A stretch of DNA of 26,646 bases from Hyphococcus sp. (GTDB taxonomy: Bacteria; Pseudomonadota; Alphaproteobacteria; Caulobacterales; Parvularculaceae). Location: NCBI GenBank assembly GCA_021604605.1, contig BQJH01000007.1, forward strand, positions 1 to 26,646. The letters are read 5' to 3'. The position numbers and the translations under genes were made by a program. This document shows positions 6,150 through 15,145 of the stretch, piece by piece. Every line of letters starts with the position of its first letter. The first letter of the stretch is position 1. A model generated the notes under the pieces. The model had not been told where the DNA came from. It saw nothing but the letters and a program-made list of their open reading frames with translations, and did not search any database.

Positions 6150-8543
6150 TCAAAGCGCAACGCGAAGTGTCAGCTGTACGACCGGGGTCGATTGTTCACG
6201 TTCGATTTCATATCCGTCAACATTTCCGGCAATCGCATTTGCAATAATCTCATCACCGGTATCTCCGTCGAAACCTTCCTCGGTCTGGAACGAACTTGCA
6301 TCTAACACATTGTTTCCGCTTAAACGCAAAACAACCGAATCCTGGAAGCGCTTCTCGATAAACAACTCCAAGTTGCCGTCGACTGTACCTCGTTCAATCT
6401 CACCGAAGAAGTGAGATGTGTACATTCCCTGCTTTTGATAGCTGGCGCCGAAACTGACGCCAAGATTGGGAATCGATTGCGAAATTCCGACATTGTAAAC
6501 ATATGTTGGTTGCTGATTGATCCGTACGTCCCGATCGAAATTCGGATCGAATCGCTCCGAGTACAGTCGTGTGTAATTCGCAAACACGCCGGTGTCCGGC
6601 ATGCCAATCGCCGCCAACGATGTACTCAAGTCAAACTCGAAACCGTAGACCTTTGCAGAACCGACATTCGCGAAGGAATATACGCCGCCGGGCGTCATCG
6701 GATCATTGTCCGGATCCTGATCGATTTGCACGAGTTGAATCAGGTCATCGATATCACGATAAAAGCCGTTGATGCCCATGATGCCGCGCCCAGGAAGCTC
6801 AAACTCGAAACCAACATCAAAACCCTTGGCCGTTTCCGTCGTAAGGAACGGATTGCCGCGCGTGATGTCGTCATCTTCCGGCTCATCGCTGTCTTCAAAC
6901 GGAATTCGCTGTTCAAAGCTCGGGCGCCGGACGGTCTTGGCGAAACTCGCCCGAAATGAAGCCCAGTCGTTAAGATCGTACTGTAAATGAACAGACGGAT
7001 TTAGTTGGGTGTCTTCGAGCGTAATTGGTGAAAACAAATCACCACTTTCTTTGGTAATTGTGTGCTCCAAACGAGCGCCTGTTTCAACTCGCGCCCGATC
7101 ACTCAACTGCCATTCAACCGCTACAAAACCATCATACCGGCTTTCTTTGAGATTGAAGACACCGCCTCCCGCTGCCGGCTCGAGCGGCTCAAGCACGCCA
7201 TCATCATAATCGGCTACAAGAATGGATGAGTCACGATCGCGGAATTTTCCCTGAAAGCCGATTTTTGACTGGACGCCATTAATTCCCAGTGATGAAGCGA
7301 GGCCCGGCATGTCATGGGTTAACTTAGCGTCGGCCTGAAATTCCTTGTCCAGCGACTCAATAATTTCAGTTTCCTGCGGCTCAGGTCCGAAGGCGTTGAT
7401 GCTCAGATCGCTAAGGAGGTCCGCCTCGGTCGGCAGAACCATCAGATCATCCAAATCTACCTCTAACTCATCGGAAATTTCAGAATTGTCGAATTGCGAA
7501 TATTGAACGCCAATTTCGAGTTCGGTATTTTTGCCAAGCGGAGTTGTGTAGACGCCTTCAGCGCCAAAATTCAGTTGGTCGAATTTTGTGTCCTGCGCCT
7601 CGATCGTGTCAAGATTGGTCGGGCTGTCTTCAAAAATGAGACCGTCTTCGCGTTCTTCACGATCAGTTTTGATCAGGAATCCGCGAAAAGATATCTGGCT
7701 TTCATTGTCGAAGCGGTACGCCAGATCGGCATTGAAGGAAATATCCAGATTGTCGCGCGTGTCGAATTGCACTGCGCGCCCCTCACCGTCTTCAACGGCC
7801 GACCCTGCAGATGTATAGGAAAAAGCATCCGAGGCGGCTTGAAGTGTTGAATAATTATCACCGGAGAATACTTCTTCAACCGTAAGCTTCGGGTTGTACC
7901 GTTGCTGGATATTCGCCGTCAGCGCATAGGTAAGCTTCTCGTCTTCGCTTCTGCCAATATAGGCAAGCGCACCGGCGCCGCGGAATTTTTCGTCGAAGTT
8001 ATAGTACAAGGCGGAAGCTCGCCCCAGCACGCCAGGCGGAAGCGAAGCGCCGTCTTTGAGAATGATGTTGATCGTGCCGCCTATGCCCTGGCTATCGATC
8101 TCGGCGCTAGGGCTGCGGATGATCTCAATTCGCTCAACCAGTTCAGCAGGAATCCTGTCAACAAGAATACTGCGGTCATTGCCGGCGCCGGGCACGGGGC
8201 GGCCATTGATCAGCACCTGTGTGAACCCGTTGCCGAGCCCGCGCAGCTGCGGTGCGTCATATTCTCCAATATCACTTGTGAATGCGACGCCCGGCGTGCG
8301 CTTAAGCGCGTCGCCAACGGAGATGGGTTCGTATTGCTCGAAGAATTCTCGATCGTATGTCAATTCCGGATTGGCGGAAGTAGTCCGGTTCCGAGTGACC
8401 ACCTGCCCTTCGACTATGATCACATCGCGCGTTTCTGCAGCGGCTTCATCTTGCGCGATCGCCGACATCGGCGCTGCAAATGGCGCGGCAATGCAAGAGC
8501 TGAGGAGTCCCAGCTTTAATTCCTTTAAGCTCAGTTTTCTCAT
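6150..8543 (-). CDS. TonB-dependent outer membrane receptor (larger), divergent from phytase
   Basis: The 797-aa product has a signal peptide (MRKLSLKELKLGLLSS..., cleavage probably after AIA at about residue 30). A possible TonB box DVIIVEG follows within the next 15 residues. The plug domain (about 50-160) contains YEPISVGDALKRTPGV, LRGLGNGFTQVLINGRP, IPAELVERIEIIRSPSAE and GGTINIILK. A 22-strand-type barrel follows, with the FRASFAKTVRRPSFEQ segment. The C-terminus reads LTLRVAL and lacks the common terminal Phe. The ATG at 8543 is preferred over upstream starts because GGGAGGG precedes it and the signal peptide then begins correctly. Beta-propeller phytase genes are often found beside TonB receptors, so an inositol-phosphate or related ligand is plausible, but this is inferred from context. 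Confidence 0.9.
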   Translation of the reverse strand: MRKLSLKELKLGLLSSCIAAPFAAPMSAIAQDEAAAETRDVIIVEGQVVTRNRTTSANPELTYDREFFEQYEPISVGDALKRTPGVAFTSDIGEYDAPQLRGLGNGFTQVLINGRPVPGAGNDRSILVDRIPAELVERIEIIRSPSAEIDSQGIGGTINIILKDGASLPPGVLGRASALYYNFDEKFRGAGALAYIGRSEDEKLTYALTANIQQRYNPKLTVEEVFSGDNYSTLQAASDAFSYTSAGSAVEDGEGRAVQFDTRDNLDISFNADLAYRFDNESQISFRGFLIKTDREEREDGLIFEDSPTNLDTIEAQDTKFDQLNFGAEGVYTTPLGKNTELEIGVQYSQFDNSEISDELEVDLDDLMVLPTEADLLSDLSINAFGPEPQETEIIESLDKEFQADAKLTHDMPGLASSLGINGVQSKIGFQGKFRDRDSSILVADYDDGVLEPLEPAAGGGVFNLKESRYDGFVAVEWQLSDRARVETGARLEHTITKESGDLFSPITLEDTQLNPSVHLQYDLNDWASFRASFAKTVRRPSFEQRIPFEDSDEPEDDDITRGNPFLTTETAKGFDVGFEFELPGRGIMGINGFYRDIDDLIQLVQIDQDPDNDPMTPGGVYSFANVGSAKVYGFEFDLSTSLAAIGMPDTGVFANYTRLYSERFDPNFDRDVRINQQPTYVYNVGISQSIPNLGVSFGASYQKQGMYTSHFFGEIERGTVDGNLELFIEKRFQDSVVLRLSGNNVLDASSFQTEEGFDGDTGDEIIANAIAGNVDGYEIEREQSTPVVQLTLRVAL

Positions 8544-8637
8544 CGGTATCACCCTCCCGGTTTCGCTTGTCGAACTTTTGCATTGCCTCGGACGATTTTT
8601 TTGCGAGACTTTTTTATGGCCCGAGTTTCGACGCTCG

Positions 8638-8666
8638 AAAATACGAACAAATTTTCTATTTGTCAA
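8638..8666 (-). promoter_or_regulatory. Sigma-70-type promoter for the TonB receptor genes
   Basis: On the minus strand TTGACA (8661-8666) is followed by a 17-bp spacer and TATTTT (8638-8643), giving a leader of about 90 nt. A perfect inverted repeat TTTCGA-CGC-TCGAAA (8626-8640) overlaps the -10 and start region. The IolR-like box at 8673-8688 lies just upstream of the -35. Confidence 0.6.
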
Positions 8667-8688
8667 TTGATATGGAATATTCTATCTA
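8660..8688 (+). promoter_or_regulatory. Phytase operon promoter with IolR-like box A
   Basis: TTGTCA (8660-8665), a 17-bp spacer and TATCTA (8683-8688) form a plausible plus-strand promoter. The box TGGAATATTCTATCTA (8673-8688) covers the spacer and -10. Its left eight bases equal those of the boxes at the iolC and iolG promoters; against the palindrome TGGAATATATATTCCA it matches 11 of 16. A repressor bound here would block the phytase operon. The core contains the 8-bp palindrome GAATATTC. Confidence 0.5.
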
Positions 8689-8728
8689 TTTTGTGTCTGA
8701 CGTACGATAAAACAGGGAGTAATCGCCA

Positions 8729-10816
8729 ATGAGGGGTGCGAAGTATCTGACATATATAGGTTTTGCTGGCGCCGTGCTGGGCTTGCAGGGCTGCGACCAG
8801 CTACCTTTGGAACAGTCAAATGAGACTGAAGGGACCAACAAATCCGTTAGCGCAGCTTTGGAACTCGTCCCCACCCAGTTTGATGGAGCCAACATGGCTG
8901 TGCTGGCGATGGGCGCGAATGGCGAGCCTATAATCCTGGGCACAGACGAGCTTGGCGGCGTCGAGATTTACTCCATAACCGGTGAAAAGACCGGCGGCCT
9001 GGAAGCCGGAGATGCTGAATCCATCGATATTAGATATGATGTAAGTTTCGGCAGCGACGGCGGCGCCTTCCTGAGCGTTCTCGATACAGGCGCAAACACA
9101 TTGCGGTTCTTTATCCATTCCGCCGCTAGACTGACTGACGTTACAGGCGCGCCCATCTCCAGCGACTTTGCCACGACAGGTGTCTGCCTTCACAAAAACC
9201 GCACCGATCAGAATCTTTATGCGTTCATTGTCGGCGAAAATGGCGAAATCGATCAGTGGTTATTGTATCCCGACACCGATGGAAAGGTCAGCGGACGCAT
9301 CGTTCGTAGAATGAATGCCGCATCCGAAGTTGGCTATTGCGTCGCCAATGATCGTACCGGCGATATTTATGCTTCAGAACAAGCTGTCGGCGTATGGCGT
9401 TTCTCCGCGAACCCAGAATCCGATATTGCCCCTGAGATCATAGATATTAACCGTTTTGGCAAGATTGACGACGAAACTGGCGGCATTGCAATCGCAAACG
9501 GAACTGGCGGGAAGAGCTATCTGTTTGCCTCCAACGCTTCGGTTAACAAGATCAATGTCTATGACATCGCCAATGATCACGAGTTTATTGGTTCAGTCAG
9601 CATAGACGCGAATGGCGCAATCGATGGTGTTGAGGAGCCAGGCGGCATTTTCGTCTTCAACCATCCACTGGCAGAACCTTTTTCAGAAGGCGTGCTTATC
9701 GTCTCAGACGACGACAATGGCGATGACCCAACAAACTACAAGCTTGTCTCACTAGCAACTATCGCTGGCGCGTTAGGGATCGACTTTGCCGCCGTGCCGA
9801 TGTCCGACAGCACCGAGCCCGCGCCGATCGCAACAGTTTTTCCCACGCTTGAAACGCCACCCGTCGGTAATCATGGCGATGCTGCAGACGACCCGGCGAT
9901 ATGGGTGCATCCTACCGACCCGTCTCTGAGCCTCGTCATCGGCACTGAAAAGCAAAACGGACTCTATGTTTACGACCTCTCCGGAAATACGGTGCAATTC
10001 TTGCCTGACGGTAAAATGAACAATGTGGATCTCCGCTATGGGTTTACGCTCAACGGTGAAGAAACCACCATTGTTACCGCTAGCAACAGGACCGATGATA
10101 CGCTTGCCATTTACTCAATAGACGTGGCGTCGCGCCGACTGGTAAATATTGCAGACGGTCCCCAAGCGACGGGCATGTCGGACCCGTATGGCCTTTGCAT
10201 GTATCGTAGCGCCGCAAGCGGTACGACTTACGCAATCGTCAATGATACTGACGGCGTGGTTAAACAGTGGGCGCTGCGCGAAACGGCGCCTGGCAAAGTT
10301 TCAGCTGAACTCATGCGTGAGTTTTCGGTCGGCTCTCAGACAGAAGGCTGCGTGGCTGACGATAGCACAGGCGTTCTTCTAATTGGTGAGGAAGCCATTG
10401 GACTTTGGAAATACGGCGCTGAGCCCGAAGATGGCGATGCTCGATCGGCTGTTGTTCTGGCGACGGATGACGATGCGCTGAATCCGGATGTGGAAGGCGT
10501 TTCTATCTATCACAAGGAAAATGGCGAGGGGTATATTGTTGTTTCAAGCCAGGGCAGCGACAGTTATGTTCTCTATCAACTCCAGGCGCCGCACGAATTT
10601 GTCGGTACGTTTGCGATAATCGCCGACGGCGCGAGCGGAATTGATGGAGCTTCCGAAACTGATGGCCTTGATGTCACGAGCGCGCCTCTCGGCGACAAAT
10701 TTCCTAAAGGATTATTAGTCGTTCAGGACGGCCGGAATGTACTCCCCCCGGAACCGCAGAACTTCAAATTTGTCTCATGGGCGGATATCGAAACCTCTCT
10801 CGGCCTGGTGGAGTAA
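8729..10816 (+). CDS. Two-domain beta-propeller phytase (3-phytase family) lipoprotein
   Basis: The 695-aa protein begins with a lipoprotein signal (lipobox LQGC, Cys22), so it should be membrane-anchored outside the cytoplasm. Two propeller-like halves follow. The C-terminal half (about 375-695) carries the phytase landmarks DDPAIWVHP (387-395), NNVDLRYGF, DPYGLCMY, TEGCVADD, IGEEAIGLWKY, DVEGVSIY and ETDGLDVT, rich in the acidic residues that bind Ca2+ and phosphate. The N-terminal half (about 45-365) repeats the pattern (VGYCVANDRTGDIYASE, GVWRF) but lacks DDPAIWVHP. In described dual-domain phytases the incomplete N-terminal domain assists the catalytic C-terminal one. The enzyme releases phosphate stepwise from phytate. 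GGGAG precedes the ATG. It is first in an operon with the alkaline phosphatase (2 nt gap) and porin. Confidence 0.92.
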   Translation: MRGAKYLTYIGFAGAVLGLQGCDQLPLEQSNETEGTNKSVSAALELVPTQFDGANMAVLAMGANGEPIILGTDELGGVEIYSITGEKTGGLEAGDAESIDIRYDVSFGSDGGAFLSVLDTGANTLRFFIHSAARLTDVTGAPISSDFATTGVCLHKNRTDQNLYAFIVGENGEIDQWLLYPDTDGKVSGRIVRRMNAASEVGYCVANDRTGDIYASEQAVGVWRFSANPESDIAPEIIDINRFGKIDDETGGIAIANGTGGKSYLFASNASVNKINVYDIANDHEFIGSVSIDANGAIDGVEEPGGIFVFNHPLAEPFSEGVLIVSDDDNGDDPTNYKLVSLATIAGALGIDFAAVPMSDSTEPAPIATVFPTLETPPVGNHGDAADDPAIWVHPTDPSLSLVIGTEKQNGLYVYDLSGNTVQFLPDGKMNNVDLRYGFTLNGEETTIVTASNRTDDTLAIYSIDVASRRLVNIADGPQATGMSDPYGLCMYRSAASGTTYAIVNDTDGVVKQWALRETAPGKVSAELMREFSVGSQTEGCVADDSTGVLLIGEEAIGLWKYGAEPEDGDARSAVVLATDDDALNPDVEGVSIYHKENGEGYIVVSSQGSDSYVLYQLQAPHEFVGTFAIIADGASGIDGASETDGLDVTSAPLGDKFPKGLLVVQDGRNVLPPEPQNFKFVSWADIETSLGLVE

Positions 10817-10818
10817 GC

Positions 10819-12351
10819 ATGAATCCGAGGCGTAGAATGATGTCCTATACTCCCCTCGCACCCCGAAGCGCATCGTTCAAATATCTCAGAACGATGCTCC
10901 TTCGAGTAGGCGCAGCGACTCTGCTCGCTGGCCTGACGGTCTCTTGCGCGCACAATGGCGGCGGAGCCAATGAAAGCGCCGCTGCCAATCCGGAAAAAGC
11001 GAAAAACGTCATACTTTTTGTCGGTGACGGTATGGGCGTCAGTACGGTCACTGCCATCCGCATCCTGGCTGGTCAGCTTCAAGGGCAATCAGGAGAAGAG
11101 TACGTGCTTTCATGGGAGGAATTCCCTCATGTGGCGCTTTCGAAGACCTATAACACGAATCAACAGGTTCCCGATTCCGCGGGAACCGCTACGGCGATGC
11201 TGTCCGGCGTCAAGACAAAAGCCGGATTCATCGGAGTCGGCCCCGCGCCGAAAAGAACAGACTGTGTCGCATCTCTTTTGCATCCCGTGGAAAGCATACT
11301 TGAGCGCGCCGAGCGCAAAGGGCTTTCCACCGGCATAGCAACAACAGCGCGACTCACCCATGCCACGCCCGCTTCTGCATATGCCCATGCTCCGGAGCGC
11401 GACTGGGAATCTGTTGCCGACATGCCCGACGCGGCAATCTCCGCCGGCTGTAAGGATATTGCTCAACAGCTGATCGAATTTCCGATTGGAAACGGTCTTG
11501 AAGTTGCTCTTGGAGGCGGTCGTTCAAACTTCCTTCCAAATACTGCGCAGGATCCTGAATATAGTGATAGGAAAGGGAACCGGACCGACGGGCGCGACCT
11601 TTCAAATGAATGGGCGAACAGACAGAGCGCTTCTTATGTATGGAATGAGCATCAGTTTCAGTCGGTAGACGTTTCCGAAACGGATCATCTGTTGGGACTG
11701 TTTGACACAGGCCATATGAAGTTTTCGCTGCATCGAGAAGACGATCCTGCGGGAGAACCATCGCTTGCCGAAATGACGGAAAAAGCTATTAAAATTCTTC
11801 AAAAAAACGAAAAGGGATTCTTTCTCCTCGTTGAAGGAGGTCGAATCGACCATGGCCATCATGAAGGCGTTGCAGCATTAGCGCTCCATGACGGCGTCGC
11901 CATGGCTGAAGCCGTAACGGTGGCTGACCAAATGACTTCCGATGCAGATACGCTGATCATTGTGACTGCCGACCATAGCCACACATTCGTGATGGCAGGC
12001 TACCCGACGCGCGGTAATCCCATCCTTGGAAAGGTTATCGGCAATGATGATTTTGGCGAAGCGAGAGCCACTCCGGACTTACTAGCCGACAATCTGCCTT
12101 ATACGACACTCGGTTACTACAATGGGCCCGGCGCCATAACTTCCCTTCCCCGGCCCGACATTTCCGAAATCGACACGGAAGCTCCAACTTATCGCCAGCA
12201 AGCATTAATTCCGCGTTCCAGCGAGACGCATGGCGGCGAAGACGTTGCTATTTACGCCAAGGGCCCGGGCAGTAAACGAATTCATGGCGTCATGGAGCAA
12301 AGCTCAATTTATGATGTGATGCTGCAGGCATACGGGTTCGACAAAGAGTAA
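10819..12351 (+). CDS. Alkaline phosphatase (PhoA superfamily), probable lipoprotein
   Basis: The 510-aa protein has the full active-site set: metal-ligand Asp70 in FVGDGMG, nucleophile Ser120 in VPDSAGTATAM, Glu339/Asp344/His348 in VEGGRIDHGHHEG, Asp385-His386 in TADHSHTF and His471 in ETHGGEDV. The THATPASAYAHAPERDWES stretch resembles animal alkaline phosphatases more than E. coli PhoA. It hydrolyses phosphomonoesters outside the cytoplasm and could finish dephosphorylation of the lower inositol phosphates left by the phytase. The ATG at 10819 follows the phytase stop by 2 nt, with GGTGGAG upstream, implying coupling. A hydrophobic stretch ending VSC (Cys43) suggests a lipobox; the internal ATG at residue 26 would give a more usual signal length. 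Confidence 0.92.
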   Translation: MNPRRRMMSYTPLAPRSASFKYLRTMLLRVGAATLLAGLTVSCAHNGGGANESAAANPEKAKNVILFVGDGMGVSTVTAIRILAGQLQGQSGEEYVLSWEEFPHVALSKTYNTNQQVPDSAGTATAMLSGVKTKAGFIGVGPAPKRTDCVASLLHPVESILERAERKGLSTGIATTARLTHATPASAYAHAPERDWESVADMPDAAISAGCKDIAQQLIEFPIGNGLEVALGGGRSNFLPNTAQDPEYSDRKGNRTDGRDLSNEWANRQSASYVWNEHQFQSVDVSETDHLLGLFDTGHMKFSLHREDDPAGEPSLAEMTEKAIKILQKNEKGFFLLVEGGRIDHGHHEGVAALALHDGVAMAEAVTVADQMTSDADTLIIVTADHSHTFVMAGYPTRGNPILGKVIGNDDFGEARATPDLLADNLPYTTLGYYNGPGAITSLPRPDISEIDTEAPTYRQQALIPRSSETHGGEDVAIYAKGPGSKRIHGVMEQSSIYDVMLQAYGFDKE

Positions 12352-12372
12352 TATCGTTCACAGAGTTAATTC

Positions 12373-13614
12373 TTGCAAATCCGTACCCCGTCCCTTTTCA
12401 GTCTCTGTTTTAACCGGCAGAGTGCGGGTTGCGACAAAAGTACTTACGTTTCTAGTTTCAATGCTTTTCACATAGTGCTTGCCGCGACAGCGTTGCACTT
12501 TTCACCAGCACACTCGGAGGAAACGAATCCGCCGATATCCGAATCGGAATCTGGTTTTGATGTGGAATTATCAGGATATGCCCAACTCGACGCAAACATT
12601 CCTTTCACCGGCGCACCGGAAAGTGATCACGCAGACCTTACTTTGCGTAGGGCTCGTCTGGGGCTAAAAGCTACACTAACAGAATTGCTGCATCTGAAGT
12701 CGGAAATCAATATCGACGGCGCCGGCAACGTTCAGGCAACGTCTCTTTATGTTGAATATGCTGCTGCAAACGGTCATCCGAGAGTGCGCCTCGGCCAGTT
12801 TAAAACCCCGAACTCGCTCGATTTTCTCACCTCTTCAAGACATATATCTGCGATCGAGCGGTCACAATTGTCAGACATATTCGACTTCGACCGCCGCATT
12901 GGAATTGCGGTTTTTTCCGACAGTGAGTCACTTACATGGAGTGCCGGTTTGTTTGCCGGCAACATTCATGATGACCCGTTTAACAGCGGAATGGCGGCTG
13001 CGACGAGACTAACCTACGCGCCTGTCTCGACTGCGTCTCGAGTAATCCATCTCGGCGCTTCTGCAAGATATCGCAACAACCAACGTTTGTGCGAAACAGC
13101 CTCGCGCCCTTTCGATCAAGTTGAAACTGTTTCTGCGGATTTTGGCGCTAATTGCCACAGTATGGCAGGATCGGACTTTTTCGTTGGAATTGAAAACGCC
13201 ATTCTACTTTCAAAATTTTGGGCCTCTGGTGAATTTGGCGTATTGACCGGCATCAGAACGGAACAAGCCTCGGCCGATAAGCATCACGGCGGATATTTGG
13301 AAGCTGGTTATGCAGTTGGAGGAAGAAAAACATTTACCAACGGCGCCTTTGGCTCACCTTCCATCGATCGATCCCTGACGCAAGGCGGACCCGGCGCGTT
13401 CTTTTTCGTCCTTCGCTATGACAATTCCGAAGTTTCGGTTTCCGGCGGCAGCAAAGAGATATACACGGCCGGCCTTGACTGGTGGGCTACCAGGAATCTT
13501 CAAGTTCGTATGAATCTTTACAGAACGCTCGAGAAACCTGAGCCGACCCTAAACACCGTCAACACCGAAGAGGCCAGTACTGGCTTATCATTGCGCATTC
13601 AGGCTCAATTCTAG
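12373..13614 (+). CDS. OprP/OprO-type porin (phosphate-selective porin family)
   Basis: The 413-aa reading contains the family pattern: ELSGYAQLDANIPF at the first strand, DLTLRRARLGLKATL, LHLKSEINIDG, YVEYAA, VRLGQFKTPNSLDFLTSSR, ERSQLSDIFDFDRRIGIAV, and a C-terminal LSLRIQAQF with terminal Phe. Such trimeric 16-strand porins pass anions such as phosphate or polyphosphate. Third in the phytase operon, it could admit released phosphate or partly dephosphorylated inositol phosphates. The start is uncertain: the frame is closed by a TAA just upstream, and the best available initiation is TTG at 12373 with a weak ribosome site. The first 30 residues, before the hydrophobic FHIVLAATALHF segment, look unusual, and no in-frame ATG is found near a normal signal peptide. 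Confidence 0.82.
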   Translation: MQIRTPSLFSLCFNRQSAGCDKSTYVSSFNAFHIVLAATALHFSPAHSEETNPPISESESGFDVELSGYAQLDANIPFTGAPESDHADLTLRRARLGLKATLTELLHLKSEINIDGAGNVQATSLYVEYAAANGHPRVRLGQFKTPNSLDFLTSSRHISAIERSQLSDIFDFDRRIGIAVFSDSESLTWSAGLFAGNIHDDPFNSGMAAATRLTYAPVSTASRVIHLGASARYRNNQRLCETASRPFDQVETVSADFGANCHSMAGSDFFVGIENAILLSKFWASGEFGVLTGIRTEQASADKHHGGYLEAGYAVGGRKTFTNGAFGSPSIDRSLTQGGPGAFFFVLRYDNSEVSVSGGSKEIYTAGLDWWATRNLQVRMNLYRTLEKPEPTLNTVNTEEASTGLSLRIQAQF

Positions 13615-13619
13615 AAAGG

Positions 13620-15113
13620 CTACTCCATTACCGGAATCGAATAACTTGCCTGCGAAACATCTTCGGGCCAGCGTTGCGTCACTGTTTTTAATTTTGTCCA
13701 GAAGCGAACGCCGTCTGGGCCATGCTGGTTCGTATCGCCAAACCCTGACCTCTTCCATCCCCCGAATGAATAGTATGACAACGGCACGGGAATCGGGACA
13801 TTGACGCCAACCATGCCGACATTGACTCGCGCAGCAAACTCCCGCGCGGCCGAACCGTTTCTGGTAAAGATGGCGACGCCGTTGCCATATTGATGTTCAG
13901 ACGGAAGCCTCAACGCCGTTTCAAAATCAGGTGCGCGGACAATTTGAAGCACAGGACCAAAAATTTCATCCTGATAGGATTTCATGGTCGGCGTAACCTG
14001 GTCAAAAAGACTACCGCCGAGATAGTACCCTTCTTCAAGCCCTTGAAGCGCAATGTTGCGCCCATCAACCACAAGCTCAGCGCCTTCCTTGACGCCCATC
14101 TCAATATAATTTCTCACCCGTTCCACATGAGCGCGCGTGACTAGCGGGCCAACATCTGATTCTTTATCAAACGGATGGCCAATTTTCAGGCTTTCTACTC
14201 GCGGCTTCAGCATCTGAACAAGTTTATCGGCGGTGTCTTCGCCCACGGGCACAGCGACTGGCGTCGCCATGCAGCGTTCTCCGGCAGAACCAAACGCGCC
14301 CCCGATGAGTTGATTGACGGCATTATCTAAATCTGCGTCAGGCAGTACGATCAGGTGGTTCTTAGCGCCGCCGAACGCTTGCACACGCTTTCCATTATGC
14401 GCGCACGCCTCATAGATAGCCTGCGCAATAGCCGAAGAACCCACGAAGCTGACTGCAGAAACACGCGGATCGGAAATCAGCAAGTTTACAGCTTCCTTGT
14501 CGCCATTCACGACATTCAGAACGCCTTCCGGAGCTCCGGCTTCCATCATTAACTCAGCAAGCCTCATTGGTGCGGAAGGGTCGCGCTCCGACGGCTTACA
14601 TATAAATGTATTGCCGCAGGCAATTGCAACGCCAAACATCCACATAGGAATCATAGCGGGAAAGTTGAACGGCGTGATGCCGACACCTACGCCAAGCGGC
14701 TGACGGATTGAATAAACGTCAATTCCGGGCCCAGCGCCTTCTGTATACTCGCCTTTCTGCAGGTGTGGAATACCGCACGCAAATTCGATCACCTCAAGGC
14801 CGCGCTGCACGTCTCCGCGCGCGTCCGCAAGAACTTTCCCGTGCTCGGCGGAAATCAGACGCGCCAGCGTTTCAATATCGTTCTCAACAAGCTCCTTGAA
14901 CCGAAAAAGCACGCGCGCGCGACGTTGTGGGTTCGTTGCAGACCAATCCGGAAAAGCCTTGCTGGCCGACGTAACAGCCTTCTCAACCTCGTCTTTCGAA
15001 GCCAGTGCTACCCGCCCCAGCACCGATCCGCTCGACGGATCCATCACATCTGCATTCCTTGTCGACGCGCCGGGCATTTCCCGGCCATCAATAAAGTGGC
15101 CTCTCTCAAACAT
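13620..15113 (-). CDS. iolA: Malonate/methylmalonate-semialdehyde dehydrogenase, CoA-acylating
   Basis: The 497-aa aldehyde dehydrogenase family protein converts malonic semialdehyde, the end product of inositol breakdown, to acetyl-CoA and CO2 with NAD+ and CoA. The family signatures are VGVGITPFNFPAMIPMWMF, the cofactor region SFVGSSAIAQ, the IolA/MmsA-specific FGGAKNH, and the catalytic cysteine in SAGERCMA (Cys281). The ATG at 15113 is chosen because GGATAGAGAA stands before it; an upstream TTG frame has no ribosome site. It is the last gene of the minus-strand iolCDEBA operon, 32 nt after iolB. Its stop faces the porin stop with only 5 bases between, so the two operons converge with no room for a separate terminator. 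Confidence 0.95.
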   Translation of the reverse strand: MFERGHFIDGREMPGASTRNADVMDPSSGSVLGRVALASKDEVEKAVTSASKAFPDWSATNPQRRARVLFRFKELVENDIETLARLISAEHGKVLADARGDVQRGLEVIEFACGIPHLQKGEYTEGAGPGIDVYSIRQPLGVGVGITPFNFPAMIPMWMFGVAIACGNTFICKPSERDPSAPMRLAELMMEAGAPEGVLNVVNGDKEAVNLLISDPRVSAVSFVGSSAIAQAIYEACAHNGKRVQAFGGAKNHLIVLPDADLDNAVNQLIGGAFGSAGERCMATPVAVPVGEDTADKLVQMLKPRVESLKIGHPFDKESDVGPLVTRAHVERVRNYIEMGVKEGAELVVDGRNIALQGLEEGYYLGGSLFDQVTPTMKSYQDEIFGPVLQIVRAPDFETALRLPSEHQYGNGVAIFTRNGSAAREFAARVNVGMVGVNVPIPVPLSYYSFGGWKRSGFGDTNQHGPDGVRFWTKLKTVTQRWPEDVSQASYSIPVME

Positions 15114-15145
15114 TTCTCTATCCAATTACTATGAAGGTTTCGGGA

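Noticed and set aside
7902..8670. Two plus-strand frames of about 205 codons opposite the larger TonB receptor
   Set aside because: They mirror the receptor codons and have no ribosome site or family similarity.
8544..8728. PhoB-type box (two CTGTCAT-like repeats) between the receptor and phytase genes
   Set aside because: Only isolated partial matches such as TTGTCA and GTCTGACG; no pair at the 11-bp spacing expected of a Pho box.
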